This document shows positions 27,983-38,866 of a DNA stretch of 64,000 bases, in pieces; position 1 is the stretch's first letter; the number at the start of each line of letters is the position of its first letter. Made by a program: the position numbers and the translations under genes. The stretch spans positions 2,604,001-2,668,000 of the forward strand of contig NZ_CP054931.1 in NCBI RefSeq assembly GCF_013364355.1, in the 5' to 3' direction. The notes below the pieces were generated by a model that made no database searches, was not told where the DNA came from, and worked only from the letters and a program-made list of their open reading frames with translations. The stretch is from Stenotrophomonas sp. NA06056. Its GTDB lineage: Bacteria; Pseudomonadota; Gammaproteobacteria; Xanthomonadales; Xanthomonadaceae.

Positions 27983-28150
27983 GCGGGGCTCCGTTCGAAG
28001 TGGTGAAAGCGCTGCAGGCTGCGTCGTGGGGAGCCCGCAATAGCGGATGCTGCGCGCCAGTGGCCGGTCGTGCAAGCGGCTACGCCGCCGCTCATGGCCA
28101 GGCAGATCTCCCCGTACACCCCGCTGCCCTCCGACTTGTGAAACTGAATC

Positions 28151-28163
28151 GTTATATTATAAC
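28151..28163. promoter_or_regulatory. Zur box overlapping the receptor promoter
   Basis: GTTATATTATAAC is a palindrome around a central T, and with its right flank ATTTC it matches the right half of the enterobacterial Zur consensus. A promoter TTGTGA (28136-28141), 16 bases, TATAAC (28158-28163) overlaps it, so zinc-loaded Zur would block polymerase. It lies 28 bases before the receptor ATG. Confidence 0.75.
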
Positions 28164-28191
28164 ATTTCACATTCTTTTCACGGAGCCTGTC

Positions 28192-30522
28192 ATGCGTCGT
28201 CACCTGCTTGCTGCAGCCATCCTGTTCGTCGTCCACAACGCCTATGCCAGCGGCGACCCCACCCTGCCCGCCGTCCAGGTCGAGGCAAGCAAGCCCTCCC
28301 GCATCGACAGCCTCGTCACTGTCGAGGCCCCACAGGCGCAGAACCGCACCCTCGGCGGCATGCTTGAACATGTGTCCGGCGTGCAGAACAGCGCCTTCGG
28401 GCCCAATGCCGGTGCACCGGTCATCCGCAGCCTCAGCGGCAACCGCGTGCAGATCCTGGAAGATGGCCAGTCCATCCTTGGCATGAATGCCATCAGCGGC
28501 GACATCAACATTCCCTTCGACCCGCTGTTCGTGCGCAGCGTCACCGTCAACAAATCCTCCGATACCGTCCGCTACGGCGGCAACGCGATCGGCGGCAGCG
28601 TCGACATCGACTCCGGCCTGATCCCGCGCACGATGGAGGACAAGGACCAGTCGATGGAACTGGTCCTGCGCAAGGGCTTCAACGCGGCCGATGCGCAGGG
28701 TTTCCGCATGAACTTCAACAACCAGCGCAATGTCTCGACGAACCTGCAGGTCTCGCGGCAGCGCATCTCGTACTACGACATTCCCGGCAACAGCAAGGCC
28801 GGCGTCTGCAACACCGGGCTGTTCCCGGCCACCGGCGGTGTCAATTCGGCGCTGGCCGACAGCTGCCAGAAGGAGGCACGCGTCCAGCAGCTCTACAACA
28901 AGGCCTCGCAACCCTACATCGACCAGTTCATGACCGAGAATCCGGATTGGGCCGACGGTGATTTTTCCTTCTATACCAACAGCCCGACCTCGGTCTGGCA
29001 GCGTCGCACCTACATCAATCCGGTCAACCCGGCCTACGTCGCCGGCACGCCGTCGTATGTGCAGAAGCAGATCAACAATGATGTGACGCCCGACTATCAC
29101 CATCGGCTGGGCAACAGCTACTCGCGCAGTTCGCAGGTCGCGCTCGGCTCGACCTGGTTCTTTGATCGCGGCTATGTCGGCGTCAGCATCGATGCCAAGG
29201 ACAGCGAATACGGTGTGCCGGGCTTCTCGATGCAGAACCTGTCCTTCGGCGCGAACCCTGCCGACGGCCTGCCGGTGGGCGTGGTGATCAAGCAGCAGCG
29301 CTACGCCCTGGAAGCCTTGCTGCGGGATCCGCTGCCGTACGTCGAGCGCGCCGAGCTGCGGGTTTCAAAACTGGACAACACCTCGGGCGAGCGCCTGGGC
29401 TCGACCAAGGCCAACGACTACGACTTCCAGAGTGCCCAGGCCGAACTGCTGCTGGCGCATCAACCGGTCGGGCCGCTCAGCGGCGTGCTGGGCCTGAGCC
29501 ACCAGGCACGCGACGTCACCGGCAGCGGCACGCTGCGCTATCTGCCCGACGTCGACACCCGCAGCAACGCGGTGTTCCTGAAGGAGACGCTGGACTTCGA
29601 CTGGGCCACCTTCGATGCAGGCGTGCGCCACGAGCGCGTCGACCATCAGCTGCAGCCCAGCCGCTTCAAGACCTCGCGCAATGCTGCCAACACCACGCTG
29701 CAGGACCGCTCCTATCGCCTCAACAGTTACAGCCTGGGTTCGTATGTCGAGCTCGGCCCGCTGCTCGCCGCCAAGGTGCGCTATTCGTCTTCGCAGCGCG
29801 CACCGGAGATCAACGAGCTGTACGCCAGCAACGCGCACTATTCGGTGATGACCCAGGAGGAAGGCAACCAGAACCTGGAGCCGGAACGCGCGAAGAACCT
29901 GGAGCTGACCGGGGTGTTCCACCTTGGTGGCTTCGCGCTGTCGGCCACCGCCTACCGGATGAAGTACGACAACTACCTCTACCAGGGCTACTCCGGCCTG
30001 CAGACGGCCAACCGCCTGCCACTGAAGTACTGGAAGCAGACCGACACCACGGTGAAGGGATTCGAGATCGATGCGTCGCAGGCGCTGGACCTTGGCCCCT
30101 ACGGAAAATTGAACCTGTCCGCCTTCGCCGACCTGGTCAGCAACAAGGCCGATCACCCCGACACGCTGCGCGCGCACAACGACGGCCAGTACCTGCCGAA
30201 CATGCCGACCAATCGCTATGGCGCCAACCTGCAATGGCAGCGCGAGGGCTGGCAGGTACAGCTGTCCAGCACCTACTACGACAAACAGAAGTACCTGGGT
30301 CGCAACGTCAGCGAAGAGATTCCGCTGGATGCATTCAACCTGGTCGATCTGCAGGTCAGCCGCGAGCTACCGGTGCGCACTGCCTACATCGCGGGCATGG
30401 AAGTGTTCGTCAACGGCAGCAACCTTCTGGATGACGAAGCGCGCCCACACAACTCGCCGTTGAAGTACATCGCACCGCTGCCCGGTCGCGGCTTCCAGGT
30501 CGGCGTGACCGTCAGGCTTTGA
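28192..30522 (+). CDS. TonB-dependent receptor, probable zinc receptor (ZnuD-like)
   Basis: A 776-residue outer-membrane receptor. ATG 28192 follows GGAG and starts a signal peptide cut near NAYAS. The plug shows SGVQNSAFGPNAGAPVIRSL and GNRVQILEDGQ, a pattern of the ZnuD branch; the barrel contains cysteine-bearing loops (VCNTG, DSCQK) and PDYHHRLGN that could bind metal. A Zur box overlaps its promoter. Uptake of zinc, or of a zinc carrier, in zinc limitation is inferred from these two lines. Gene symbol withheld since only the context is specific. Confidence 0.85.
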   Translation: MRRHLLAAAILFVVHNAYASGDPTLPAVQVEASKPSRIDSLVTVEAPQAQNRTLGGMLEHVSGVQNSAFGPNAGAPVIRSLSGNRVQILEDGQSILGMNAISGDINIPFDPLFVRSVTVNKSSDTVRYGGNAIGGSVDIDSGLIPRTMEDKDQSMELVLRKGFNAADAQGFRMNFNNQRNVSTNLQVSRQRISYYDIPGNSKAGVCNTGLFPATGGVNSALADSCQKEARVQQLYNKASQPYIDQFMTENPDWADGDFSFYTNSPTSVWQRRTYINPVNPAYVAGTPSYVQKQINNDVTPDYHHRLGNSYSRSSQVALGSTWFFDRGYVGVSIDAKDSEYGVPGFSMQNLSFGANPADGLPVGVVIKQQRYALEALLRDPLPYVERAELRVSKLDNTSGERLGSTKANDYDFQSAQAELLLAHQPVGPLSGVLGLSHQARDVTGSGTLRYLPDVDTRSNAVFLKETLDFDWATFDAGVRHERVDHQLQPSRFKTSRNAANTTLQDRSYRLNSYSLGSYVELGPLLAAKVRYSSSQRAPEINELYASNAHYSVMTQEEGNQNLEPERAKNLELTGVFHLGGFALSATAYRMKYDNYLYQGYSGLQTANRLPLKYWKQTDTTVKGFEIDASQALDLGPYGKLNLSAFADLVSNKADHPDTLRAHNDGQYLPNMPTNRYGANLQWQREGWQVQLSSTYYDKQKYLGRNVSEEIPLDAFNLVDLQVSRELPVRTAYIAGMEVFVNGSNLLDDEARPHNSPLKYIAPLPGRGFQVGVTVRL

Positions 30523-30540
30523 GGGAACTGAAAAGAAAAA

Positions 30541-30572
30541 CGCCTGCAGATCGAGGATCTGCAGGCGCTTCT
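30541..30572. terminator. Bidirectional terminator between receptor and tRNA-Ser
   Basis: CGCCTGCAGATC (30541-30552), loop GAG, GATCTGCAGGCG (30556-30567). It is preceded by AAAAA and followed by TTCTTT, so it can end both the plus-strand receptor transcript and the minus-strand tRNA-Ser transcript. Confidence 0.9.
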
Positions 30573-30579
30573 TTGTATC

Positions 30580-30672
30580 TGGCGGAGCGAGAGGGATTCG
30601 AACCCTCGATAGAGCTTTTGACCCTATACTCCCTTAGCAGGGGAGCCCCTTCAGCCGCTCGGGCATCGCTCC
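30580..30672 (-). tRNA. tRNA-Ser (anticodon GCT)
   Basis: A 93-base tRNA with acceptor GGAGCGA/TCGCTCC, anticodon loop CTGCTAA (GCT, reading AGC/AGU), a long variable arm typical of class II tRNAs, T-loop GGTTCGAATCC and encoded CCA. It is downstream of csrA on the same strand. Confidence 0.97.
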
Positions 30673-30750
30673 GGGGTTTTCTCCGCGTCTGGTACGTTGC
30701 ACCTCAGCGGGGCGTGAATCATAACGTTAATCACGCGCGAAGGTAAAGCC

Positions 30751-30954
30751 TTATTCCGCAGAATTTTCACCACCGGTGCTGCCGGCTTCGTCACCACGCT
30801 GGATGCGCTGGTAGATCTCTTCGCGATGCACAGCGACGTCCTTCGGCGCAGTGATGCCGATACGCACCTGGTTACCCTTGACGCCAAGCACGGTGACGCT
30901 CACCGAGTCACCGATCATCAGGGTTTCGCCGACGCGGCGAGTCAGGATCAACAT
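30751..30954 (-). CDS. csrA: Carbon storage regulator CsrA/RsmA
   Basis: A 67-residue homodimeric RNA-binding protein that represses or stabilises mRNAs at GGA motifs. [16 protein letters not shown] at the N-terminus and the conserved [23 protein letters not shown] core are diagnostic; the C-terminal tail after residue 55 is family-variable. ATG 30954 follows GGAGA; the longer frame upstream is not used. A TTGACG about 60 bases upstream on the minus strand could be a -35 element of its own promoter. Position after alaS is conserved in gammaproteobacteria. Confidence 0.97.
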   Translation of the reverse strand: MLILTRRVGETLMIGDSVSVTVLGVKGNQVRIGITAPKDVAVHREEIYQRIQRGDEAGSTGGENSAE

Positions 30955-31062
30955 TTTTTTAAGTCTCCATGGAACCGTGTGGAAGGGTATCCCCCACCGG
31001 CTTGACGCTCCGTCAAGAAGCGCGCCCACGACAAAGGGAAAAGATTCGCAATGGTACCGTCA

Positions 31063-31093
31063 GCCGTCCCGCTCCTACAAGGAGGGGGACGGC
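31063..31093. other. Hairpin between alaS and csrA
   Basis: Arms 31063-31075 and 31081-31093 pair at 12 of 13 positions around TACAA. There is no T run on the minus strand, so it may be an alaS mRNA 3' end or processing structure. Confidence 0.5.
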
Positions 31094-31102
31094 AGGGGTT
31101 CA

Positions 31103-33751
31103 TCACAGGCGGGGGCTGACCCATTCGACGACCGCAGCCAGCGCGGTGGCAAGGGCGGGCCCGTCCTCGCCACCACCCTGGGCGAGGTCCGGGCGTCCGC
31201 CGCCCTTGCCCCCGATCTGACCGGCGATATGGGACAACAGTTCCCCGGCCTTGACCTTGCCCATTGCACTGCCGTTCACGCCCGCGACCAGGGCCGCCTT
31301 GCCGTCCTGGGCACCGGCCAGCACGATCACCGCGTCGCCCAGCTGTTGCTTCAGGCGGTCCATGGCATCGCGCAGGGCCTTGGCATCAAAGCCTTCCAGA
31401 CGCACGGCCAGGACCTTCACACCGGCGACCTCGACGGCCTGCCCGGACAGATCGGCGGTTGCGCCAGCGGCAGCCTTGGCCTTCACGGCCTCCAGCTCGC
31501 GCTCCAGCTGCTTCTGGCGCAGACCCAGCGCACGGATCTTTTCGACCACGTCGGCAGCGCTGCCACCGAGCAGTTCAGCGGCCTCTGCCAGGCGCGCCTC
31601 CTCGGCGTCCACGTAGTCCAGCGCGCCCTGGCCGGTGACGGCCTCGATACGACGCACGCCGGCCGACACGCCGCCCTCGGAGGTGATCTTGAACAGACCG
31701 ATATCACCGGTCCGGTTGACGTGGGTGCCACCACACAGCTCGGTGGAGTAGTCCCCCATCTTCAGCACGCGCACGTTCTCGCCGTACTTCTCGCCGAACA
31801 GGGCCATCGCGCCAAAGTCCAGCGCTTCCTGCATGCCCATGGTGTGCACTTCGGCGGCGTTGTTGGCGCGCACCTGCTGGTTGACCTTGCGCTCGATGAT
31901 CGCCAGTTCCTCGGCGCTGATCGGCTGGAAATGCGAGAAGTCGAAGCGCAGGCGGTCCGGCGCCACCAGCGAGCCCTTCTGCTGCACGTGGGTGCCCAGC
32001 ACTTCGCGCAGGGCAGCATGCAGCAGGTGGGTGGCCGAGTGGTTGAGGATGGTGGCGCCACGGCGCTCGCCATCGACCTGACCGGACAGCACGTCACCAA
32101 CTTTCAGGCTGCCCTGGGTCAACTTGCCGACGTGGCCATGGAACTGGCCAGCAAACTTCTGGGTGTCGTTCACCTGCATCTGCACGCCGGCAGCGGACAA
32201 GGTGCCGGTGTCGCCGACCTGGCCACCGGATTCGGCATAGAACGGGGTCTGGCTGGTCAGCACGATGACCTCGTCACCGGACTGGGCCGCGTCCACCGGG
32301 CGGCCATCCTTGAGGATGGCGACCACGTTGAGGCCATCGGCCTGCAGGCGGTCATAGCCGAGGAAGATGGTCGGCTTGAGCGTGGCGACCAGATCGGCCG
32401 ACAGGGTCACGCCACCGCCGAACTTGCCGGCGGCACGCGCGGTCTCGCGCTGCGTCTCCATCGCGGCGTTGAAGCCGTCGATGTCCACGGTCAGGTCACG
32501 CTCGCGGGCGATGTCCTGGGTCAGGTCGAGCGGGAAGCCGTAGGTGTCGTACAGGCGGAAGGCGTCCACACCCGGGATCACGCCATTGCTGACCTTGGCA
32601 GCAACGTCGTCGAAGATCTTCATGCCCGAGTCGAGGGTTTCAGCAAAACGCTCTTCTTCGGCTCGCAACGCACGCACGACGGTATCGACCTGCGCCGGCA
32701 GTTCTGGATAGGCCTCGCCCATCTGCTCGACCAGGGTTGGTACCAGCTTGCTGAAGAACGGCTGGCGCACGCCCAGCATCCAGCCGTGCCGCAACGCGCG
32801 GCGGATGATCCGGCGCAGCACGTAGCCACGGCCTTCGTTGGACGGCAGCACGCCATCGACGATCAGGAACGAACAGGCGCGGATGTGATCGGCGATCACC
32901 CGCAGCGACTTGTTCTCCAGATCGGCTGTGCCGGTCAGTTCCGATGCCTTGCGGATCAGCGCCTGGAACAGGTCGATCTCGTAGTTGGTATGCACGTGCT
33001 GCAGGATCGCCGCCAGGCGCTCCAGGCCCATGCCTGTATCCACGCACGGCGCCGGCAACGGCATCAGCGTGCCGTCCTGCTGGCGATCGAACTGCATGAA
33101 GACCAGGTTCCAGATCTCGATGAAACGGTCGCCATCCTCATCCGGCGAGCCCGGCGGGCCACCGGCGATATGGTCGCCATGGTCGTAGAAGATCTCGGTG
33201 CACGGACCGCACGGACCGGTATCGGCCATCTGCCAGAAGTTGTCCGAGGCGAAGGGCGCACCCTTGTTGTCGCCGATGCGCACGATGCGCTCTTCCGGAA
33301 TGCCGATCATGTCGCGCCACAGCGCGTAGGCCTCGTCGTCGGTCTGGTAGACCGTGACCAGCAGGCGATCGGCGGGCAGCTTCCAGACCTGGGTCAGCAG
33401 CTCCCAGGCCCAGGCGATCGCATCCTTCTTGAAGTAATCGCCGAAGGACCAGTTGCCCAGCATTTCAAAGAAGGTGTGATGGCGGGCGGTATAGCCCACC
33501 TGGTCAAGATCGTTGTGCTTGCCACCGGCACGCAGGCAGCGCTGGACGTCGGCTGCACGCACGTAGCTGCGCTTTTCCGCGCCCAGGAACACGTCCTTGA
33601 ACTGCACCATGCCGGAGTTGGTGAACAGCAGGGTCGGATCGTTGCCCGGCACCAGCGGCGCCGACGGCACGATGGTGTGGCCTTTGCCCTTGAAGAACTC
33701 AAGGAAGTCGCTGCGGATCTGGGATGTCGTGAATTTGGCGGATGCGTTCAT
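31103..33751 (-). CDS. alaS: Alanyl-tRNA synthetase
   Basis: An 882-residue class II synthetase of normal length. The N-terminal catalytic core has [13 protein letters not shown] and [20 protein letters not shown]; the editing domain has [16 protein letters not shown] and the zinc-site [10 protein letters not shown]; the C-Ala domain ends [15 protein letters not shown]. It charges tRNA-Ala and hydrolyses mischarged Ser/Gly. ATG 33751 gives the conserved start ([13 protein letters not shown]). It lies between recX and csrA in the usual order. Confidence 0.98.
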   Translation of the reverse strand: MNASAKFTTSQIRSDFLEFFKGKGHTIVPSAPLVPGNDPTLLFTNSGMVQFKDVFLGAEKRSYVRAADVQRCLRAGGKHNDLDQVGYTARHHTFFEMLGNWSFGDYFKKDAIAWAWELLTQVWKLPADRLLVTVYQTDDEAYALWRDMIGIPEERIVRIGDNKGAPFASDNFWQMADTGPCGPCTEIFYDHGDHIAGGPPGSPDEDGDRFIEIWNLVFMQFDRQQDGTLMPLPAPCVDTGMGLERLAAILQHVHTNYEIDLFQALIRKASELTGTADLENKSLRVIADHIRACSFLIVDGVLPSNEGRGYVLRRIIRRALRHGWMLGVRQPFFSKLVPTLVEQMGEAYPELPAQVDTVVRALRAEEERFAETLDSGMKIFDDVAAKVSNGVIPGVDAFRLYDTYGFPLDLTQDIARERDLTVDIDGFNAAMETQRETARAAGKFGGGVTLSADLVATLKPTIFLGYDRLQADGLNVVAILKDGRPVDAAQSGDEVIVLTSQTPFYAESGGQVGDTGTLSAAGVQMQVNDTQKFAGQFHGHVGKLTQGSLKVGDVLSGQVDGERRGATILNHSATHLLHAALREVLGTHVQQKGSLVAPDRLRFDFSHFQPISAEELAIIERKVNQQVRANNAAEVHTMGMQEALDFGAMALFGEKYGENVRVLKMGDYSTELCGGTHVNRTGDIGLFKITSEGGVSAGVRRIEAVTGQGALDYVDAEEARLAEAAELLGGSAADVVEKIRALGLRQKQLERELEAVKAKAAAGATADLSGQAVEVAGVKVLAVRLEGFDAKALRDAMDRLKQQLGDAVIVLAGAQDGKAALVAGVNGSAMGKVKAGELLSHIAGQIGGKGGGRPDLAQGGGEDGPALATALAAVVEWVSPRL

Positions 33752-33856
33752 GGGGGCTGGCAGTCTGCGGGCCGGGGCCCGTGCCGCCGGCCGCAGTGGC
33801 CAGGGTCGAACGGACCGCCGAAACCCCAAAGGGTATCAGGCCCGGCGCCATCAGTC

Positions 33857-34348
33857 TCAGTCGTCCGGATCGTAACGGGTCGCACGACGGATGCTGTCGC
33901 CATCAAAGCCCCGGCGAGCCAGCAGATCGGCGGCCTTGCGACGCTGCGCCAGGTCCTGCGGGCCGGCCTCACCGAAGCGGCGACGGACCAGGTCCCGGGC
34001 GTTCTCCGTCCAGTCGCCTTCAAAGGTCTCCATGGCGGCAGCGATCTGCTCGCTGTCCAGTCCATGGGTACCCAGTTCGGCACGCACATGGATGGGCCCG
34101 TAGCCGGTATTGGCACGCATGCGCACCAGATTCTCGGCAAAGCGGGTATCGTCCTGCCAGCCAGCCTCGGTCAGCTTGTCGACCGCGGCCTGCGCCGCCT
34201 CGCCCTCGATACCCCGGGAGGTCAGCTTGCGGGTCAGCTCCTTGCGCGAATGCTCACGCCGCACCAGCAACCCCAAGGCACGCTGGACGGGGGTCTGTTC
34301 GCGTACGCGGCGCTTGCGGCCGGGTTCCGGGGCGTCGGAATCGTTCAT
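33857..34348 (-). CDS. recX: Regulatory protein RecX
   Basis: A 163-residue three-helix-repeat protein that binds and modulates RecA filaments. The family pattern [20 protein letters not shown] at the first repeat and [20 protein letters not shown] in the second are clear. ATG 34348 has GAAGGCGAG just upstream and is preferred over an in-frame TTG 12 bases earlier. It is 109 bases after recA and probably read through from it. Confidence 0.96.
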   Translation of the reverse strand: MNDSDAPEPGRKRRVREQTPVQRALGLLVRREHSRKELTRKLTSRGIEGEAAQAAVDKLTEAGWQDDTRFAENLVRMRANTGYGPIHVRAELGTHGLDSEQIAAAMETFEGDWTENARDLVRRRFGEAGPQDLAQRRKAADLLARRGFDGDSIRRATRYDPDD

Positions 34349-34457
34349 GCTCGCCTTCAATCAAATGCGCCGTCCCTGGCGCGTCCCCCGTCGGGGAAAC
34401 CGAATCTGCAGGACAGGGCGACGTCACTGACGGCGCCGCCCTGCCCCACAGCAAGCC

Positions 34458-35495
<1,038 letters not shown>

Positions 35496-35696
35496 CGGAT
35501 TGGTCCTTGCAGAGGTCACGTCGTTGGAGGTGCTGTCTTTGGAAGTCTTCTTGGCCATGGGTTCACTTTAAGGCTGGCGTATCGCACAGGCTGAGATTCT
35601 GCCCGGCGTTCGGAAAAAAATTATCGGACATCCGTACCAACCTCAGCAGAACCAGAGAATCGCCACAAAAGACCGCGGGAATTGCAGGGTGAATCG

Positions 35697-36332
35697 TCAG
35701 CGGTTTGGTCGCAGCAGCCCGCAGTACAGGCCCTCGATCGAGAAGTCCTGGTCGGGAAGCACGTCAATCGGCTTGTAATCGGGATTGCGGGGCAGCAGGC
35801 GGATCCGGTCCTTGGCGATCTTCAACAGCTTGACGGTGATCTCGTCATCAATGCGTGCCACCACGATCTGCCCGGAATGAGCGTCGCGGGTGCGGTGCAC
35901 GCCGATCAGGTCGCCATCGAAGATGCCTTCGTCGATCATCGAGTCGCCCTGCACCTTCAGCAGGTAGTCCGGTGCGGGCGAGAAGAACACCCGATCCAGC
36001 ACCACGAAATCATCCGAGCCGATGTCGGCGCCGATCGGCAGACCTGCAGCGACCCGCCCCAGGATCGGCAGGCGCAGGACGCTGTCGGGCAGGTCAGGCT
36101 CGGCAAGCTTCTCTACCGGCGGCGCCTGCACCAGGCGGATGCCTCGCGCCTGGCCCGGTACGCGACGGATCGCCCCGGCCTGCTCCAGCGCCTCCAGGTG
36201 GTACTGCGCCGCGCGCACCCCCTTGAAGCCGAAGGCGCGTGCGATTTCAGTCTGCGACGGCGGTGCGCCTTCGCTCTCGATACGCTCGGCGATCAACTGC
36301 AGGATCGCCTGCTGGGTGTCGGTCAGGTCCAT
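35697..36332 (-). CDS. lexA: LexA repressor, SOS regulator
   Basis: A 211-residue LexA. The N-terminal winged helix (PSQTEIARAFGFKGVRAAQYHLEAL) binds DNA; the autoproteolysis site is Ala96-Gly97 in LGRVAAGLP, with catalytic Ser131 (GDSMIDEG) and Lys168 (DEITVKLL). ATG 36332 gives the conserved MDLTDTQQAIL start. A perfect operator palindrome begins only 2 bases upstream of this ATG, so transcription probably starts at or next to the start codon. recA lies about 200 bases downstream on the same strand. Confidence 0.97.
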   Translation of the reverse strand: MDLTDTQQAILQLIAERIESEGAPPSQTEIARAFGFKGVRAAQYHLEALEQAGAIRRVPGQARGIRLVQAPPVEKLAEPDLPDSVLRLPILGRVAAGLPIGADIGSDDFVVLDRVFFSPAPDYLLKVQGDSMIDEGIFDGDLIGVHRTRDAHSGQIVVARIDDEITVKLLKIAKDRIRLLPRNPDYKPIDVLPDQDFSIEGLYCGLLRPNR

Positions 36333-36334
36333 GG

Positions 36335-36353
36335 TTAGTAGTATTACTACTAA
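36335..36353. promoter_or_regulatory. LexA operator of the lexA gene
   Basis: TTAGTAGTATTACTACTAA is a perfect 19-base palindrome around a central T and matches the Xanthomonadaceae LexA site TTAG-N6-TACTA. It ends 2 bases before the lexA start codon, implying tight autorepression and a leaderless or near-leaderless transcript. Confidence 0.88.
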
Positions 36354-36415
36354 TACCCGGGTGTGCAAGTGCCGGGGGCGACAAGACGCAATGCGGGCCG
36401 AAACCGACATGCAGT

Positions 36416-36541
36416 GCCGAGCCATGCTCGGCAATCAGACGAATGCCCAGGCTGACGTAGACGAAGGCGAAAGCAGCCGACCAGCGGTCGGCTCTACAGG
36501 AATCGCTGCGCGATTCCGCGGTTCCCGGTGGGAACCGCCGC
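36416..36541. repeat. Cluster of short palindromes between lexA and the ABC1 kinase gene
   Basis: The gap holds GCCGAGC-CAT-GCTCGGC (36416-36432), a GTAG palindrome GCAGCCGACC...GGTCGGCTCTAC (36473-36497), GAATCGC-TGC-GCGATTC (about 36500-36516) and CGGTTCCCGGTGGGAACCG (about 36519-36537). They could end the kinase transcript or process it before lexA. Confidence 0.7.
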
Positions 36542-36551
36542 GGTAAGCACA

Positions 36552-38234
36552 CTACGTGTGCTTGCCGCTTCTCCAGATCGAGAACAGGATCCACACCCCG
36601 CAGAACCCTGCGCCGATGAAGCCGCACACGCCCAGCGCCAGCAACCAGCGGCTGGAGACGCCCCCTACGCTGTGCATGACAATCGACGAGCCGATGATCA
36701 AGGCCGCGGTGACGATCCCCATCACCATCCGGTTCGCTGCACGATTGACCTGGTCGCCGAAGCCCTGCAGCGCGCTGGTCTCGACCTTCAGCTGCAGGCG
36801 GCCACGGCGCGCAGCCTGGACCAGCTTGCGCAGATCCCGAGGCAGTTCACCGGCAAAGTCGATCATGCCGAGCAAGCTGCGTCGGCCCCGTTTCAGCAGC
36901 GCCCGCGGCGCATAGCGCTGCAGCACGACCCGTTCCAGGAACGGGCGTGCCGCGCTGGCCATATCGAAATCCGGGTCAAGCTGGCGGCCCATGCCCTCCA
37001 GTGTCAGGAAGGCCTTGATCATCAGCGCCAGATCCGCCGGCAAGGTCAGGTTGTAGCTGCGCAGCAACTGGGTGATGTCGCCCAGCATCAGGCCGATGCG
37101 CAGGTCTTTCAGTGGCACGCCACGGTACTGGTCGACGAACAGGCTGATGTCATGCTGCAACCGGTTCTCGTCCACCTCCACCCCGCCCGCCCAGTCCAGC
37201 AGCACATCGGCCACGCCCTGCGGGTCCTGTTCCACCAGACCATGCAGCAGCTGTGCGACCTGGAAGCGGCGTATCTCCGACAAGGCGCCAACCATGCCGA
37301 AATCGATCACGCCGATGCGGCCGTCGCGCAGGTAGATGATGTTGCCCGGGTGTGGATCGGCGTGGAAGCTGCCGTCCTCCAGCACCATCTTCAATACGAT
37401 GTCGGCGCCACGCCGGGCCAGTTCGCGGCGGTCGAGGCCTGCCGCGTCAACACCGGCAAGATCACGACCGGCAATGCCGTCGACGAAGTCCTGCACGTTC
37501 AGGCTTTCGCAGGTCCATTGCCAGTGCACCGCCGGAATCAGGATGTCGTTCCGCCCCTCGAAGTTGCGTGCGATGCGCTCGGCATTGCGGCACTCCCCGG
37601 CAAAATCCAGCTCGCGCCGCAGCGACACCGTGAACTGCTGCACCACCTCGGCGGGCCGGTAGCGGCGCAGATCCGGAAGGCGTGCCTCAACGATCTCGGC
37701 CAGCCGGGCCAGCAATCGCAGATCGGCCTCAACCACGTCACGGATACCGGGACGCCGCACCTTCAGCACCACTTCGCGCCCATCATGCAATCGCGCGCGA
37801 TGGGCCTGGGCCAGCGAAGCAGCGGCCATCGGCGTTTCATCAAGGAAGGCGAACACCTGCGCCGGCGAAGCACCAAGATCGGCCTCCAGCTGTTCGCGGA
37901 TCTTCTCGTAGGGCAACGCAGGTACCGCGTTCTGCAACTCGGAGAGTTCAGCAATCCAGTCCGGCGGCAACAGGTCCACGCGCGTGGCCAGCACCTGGCC
38001 CAGCTTCACGAACGTCGGCCCGAGATCCTGCAGGGCGCTGCGCACGCGCACCGGCGCAGTCATCCGCAGCATCTCCTGCCGTTCCTCGTTCCAGTGCAGC
38101 AGGCGACCGGTACGTTCCAGCACGGTCGCCAAGCCGATGCGCCGCACGACGTCGCCGAAGCCGTAGCGGATCAGGACGGCGGCGATCTCCTGCAGCCGGC
38201 CAAGGTCACGGACGGTGCCCAGCGTCTCCCACAT
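36552..38234 (-). CDS. ABC1/UbiB family atypical kinase
   Basis: A 560-residue ABC1/ADCK/UbiB protein. The family's KxGQ motif appears as FVKLGQVLATR, followed by the Ala-rich loop AAASLAQAHRARL, and the catalytic loop DPHPGN and metal site VIDFGM are intact. Two C-terminal membrane helices anchor it (IVTAALIIGSSIV and WLLALGVCGFIGAGF regions). UbiB members support ubiquinone biosynthesis as ATPases; since the gene is not beside ubi genes, this may be a paralogue. The stop codon lies inside a small hairpin AAGCACA-CTACG-TGTGCTT. Confidence 0.9.
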   Translation of the reverse strand: MWETLGTVRDLGRLQEIAAVLIRYGFGDVVRRIGLATVLERTGRLLHWNEERQEMLRMTAPVRVRSALQDLGPTFVKLGQVLATRVDLLPPDWIAELSELQNAVPALPYEKIREQLEADLGASPAQVFAFLDETPMAAASLAQAHRARLHDGREVVLKVRRPGIRDVVEADLRLLARLAEIVEARLPDLRRYRPAEVVQQFTVSLRRELDFAGECRNAERIARNFEGRNDILIPAVHWQWTCESLNVQDFVDGIAGRDLAGVDAAGLDRRELARRGADIVLKMVLEDGSFHADPHPGNIIYLRDGRIGVIDFGMVGALSEIRRFQVAQLLHGLVEQDPQGVADVLLDWAGGVEVDENRLQHDISLFVDQYRGVPLKDLRIGLMLGDITQLLRSYNLTLPADLALMIKAFLTLEGMGRQLDPDFDMASAARPFLERVVLQRYAPRALLKRGRRSLLGMIDFAGELPRDLRKLVQAARRGRLQLKVETSALQGFGDQVNRAANRMVMGIVTAALIIGSSIVMHSVGGVSSRWLLALGVCGFIGAGFCGVWILFSIWRSGKHT

Positions 38235-38269
38235 CGTTGCCTACTCCGGTTGATTGCCGGAGCAGCATG

Positions 38270-38764
38270 TCACAGCTGGGCGTCGATACCGTGCAATGCC
38301 GCCGCTACGGTCTGCCGGCGGATGGCTTCACGTTCACCGTCGAACTGGAACAGCTCGGCACGGGCATAGCCGCCGCGGCGCTTCCAGCCGATCCAGACAC
38401 AGCCGACCGGCTTGTCCGGACTGCCACCACCCGGCCCTGCGATTCCGGTCACCGCCACCGCGATGCCGGCGCCGGAATTGACCAGCGCCCCGGACACCAT
38501 TTCCAGCACCGTTTCGCGGCTGACCGCACCGAACTGTTCCAATGTCTGCGCGCGCACACCCAGCAGCCGCTGCTTGGCTTCGTAGCTGTAAACCACCATG
38601 CCGCAGTCGAAGAACGCCGAGGAACCGGCGATGTCGGTCATGCACTTGGCGATCCAGCCACCACTGCAGCTTTCAGCAGTCACCAGCTGCAGCGAGGCCT
38701 GCTGCAGTCGCTGGCCCAGCGCAGCGGCCTGGGCGTTGAGTTCGGCGTCGGTGGGGATGGACAT
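38270..38764 (-). CDS. pncC: Nicotinamide-nucleotide amidohydrolase (CinA C-terminal domain)
   Basis: A 164-residue CinA C-terminal-domain protein, the size of E. coli PncC, which deamidates NMN to nicotinic acid mononucleotide in the pyridine nucleotide salvage cycle. The motifs LVTAESCSGGWIAKCMTD and VAVTGIAGPGGGSPDKPVG are diagnostic. ATG 38764 is preferred over an in-frame ATG 30 bases upstream. Position upstream of the lexA-recA group resembles the ygaD/cinA-recA arrangement in other bacteria. Confidence 0.94.
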   Translation of the reverse strand: MSIPTDAELNAQAAALGQRLQQASLQLVTAESCSGGWIAKCMTDIAGSSAFFDCGMVVYSYEAKQRLLGVRAQTLEQFGAVSRETVLEMVSGALVNSGAGIAVAVTGIAGPGGGSPDKPVGCVWIGWKRRGGYARAELFQFDGEREAIRRQTVAAALHGIDAQL

Positions 38765-38842
38765 CGTGGTAGCTGAAAGATGAAGAACCTGCACGTTGTA
38801 CCGCAGATTGAAGCGTGGTGTCGCGGCACGGCGCCAAGGAGC

Positions 38843-38861
38843 TGCCGGCCAGCGGCCGGCA
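38843..38861. repeat. REP-like hairpin between hflX and pncC
   Basis: TGCCGGCC-AGC-GGCCGGCA, a perfect 8-bp stem. A nearly identical GGCC-AGC-GGCC core occurs inside island B (42968-42982). It follows hflX on the minus strand. Confidence 0.7.
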
Positions 38862-38866
38862 CGACG

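Noticed and set aside
31001..31017. Terminator hairpin CTTGACG-CTC-CGTCAAG before csrA
   Set aside because: There is no T run on either side; on the minus strand it contains a TTGACG that fits a promoter element better.
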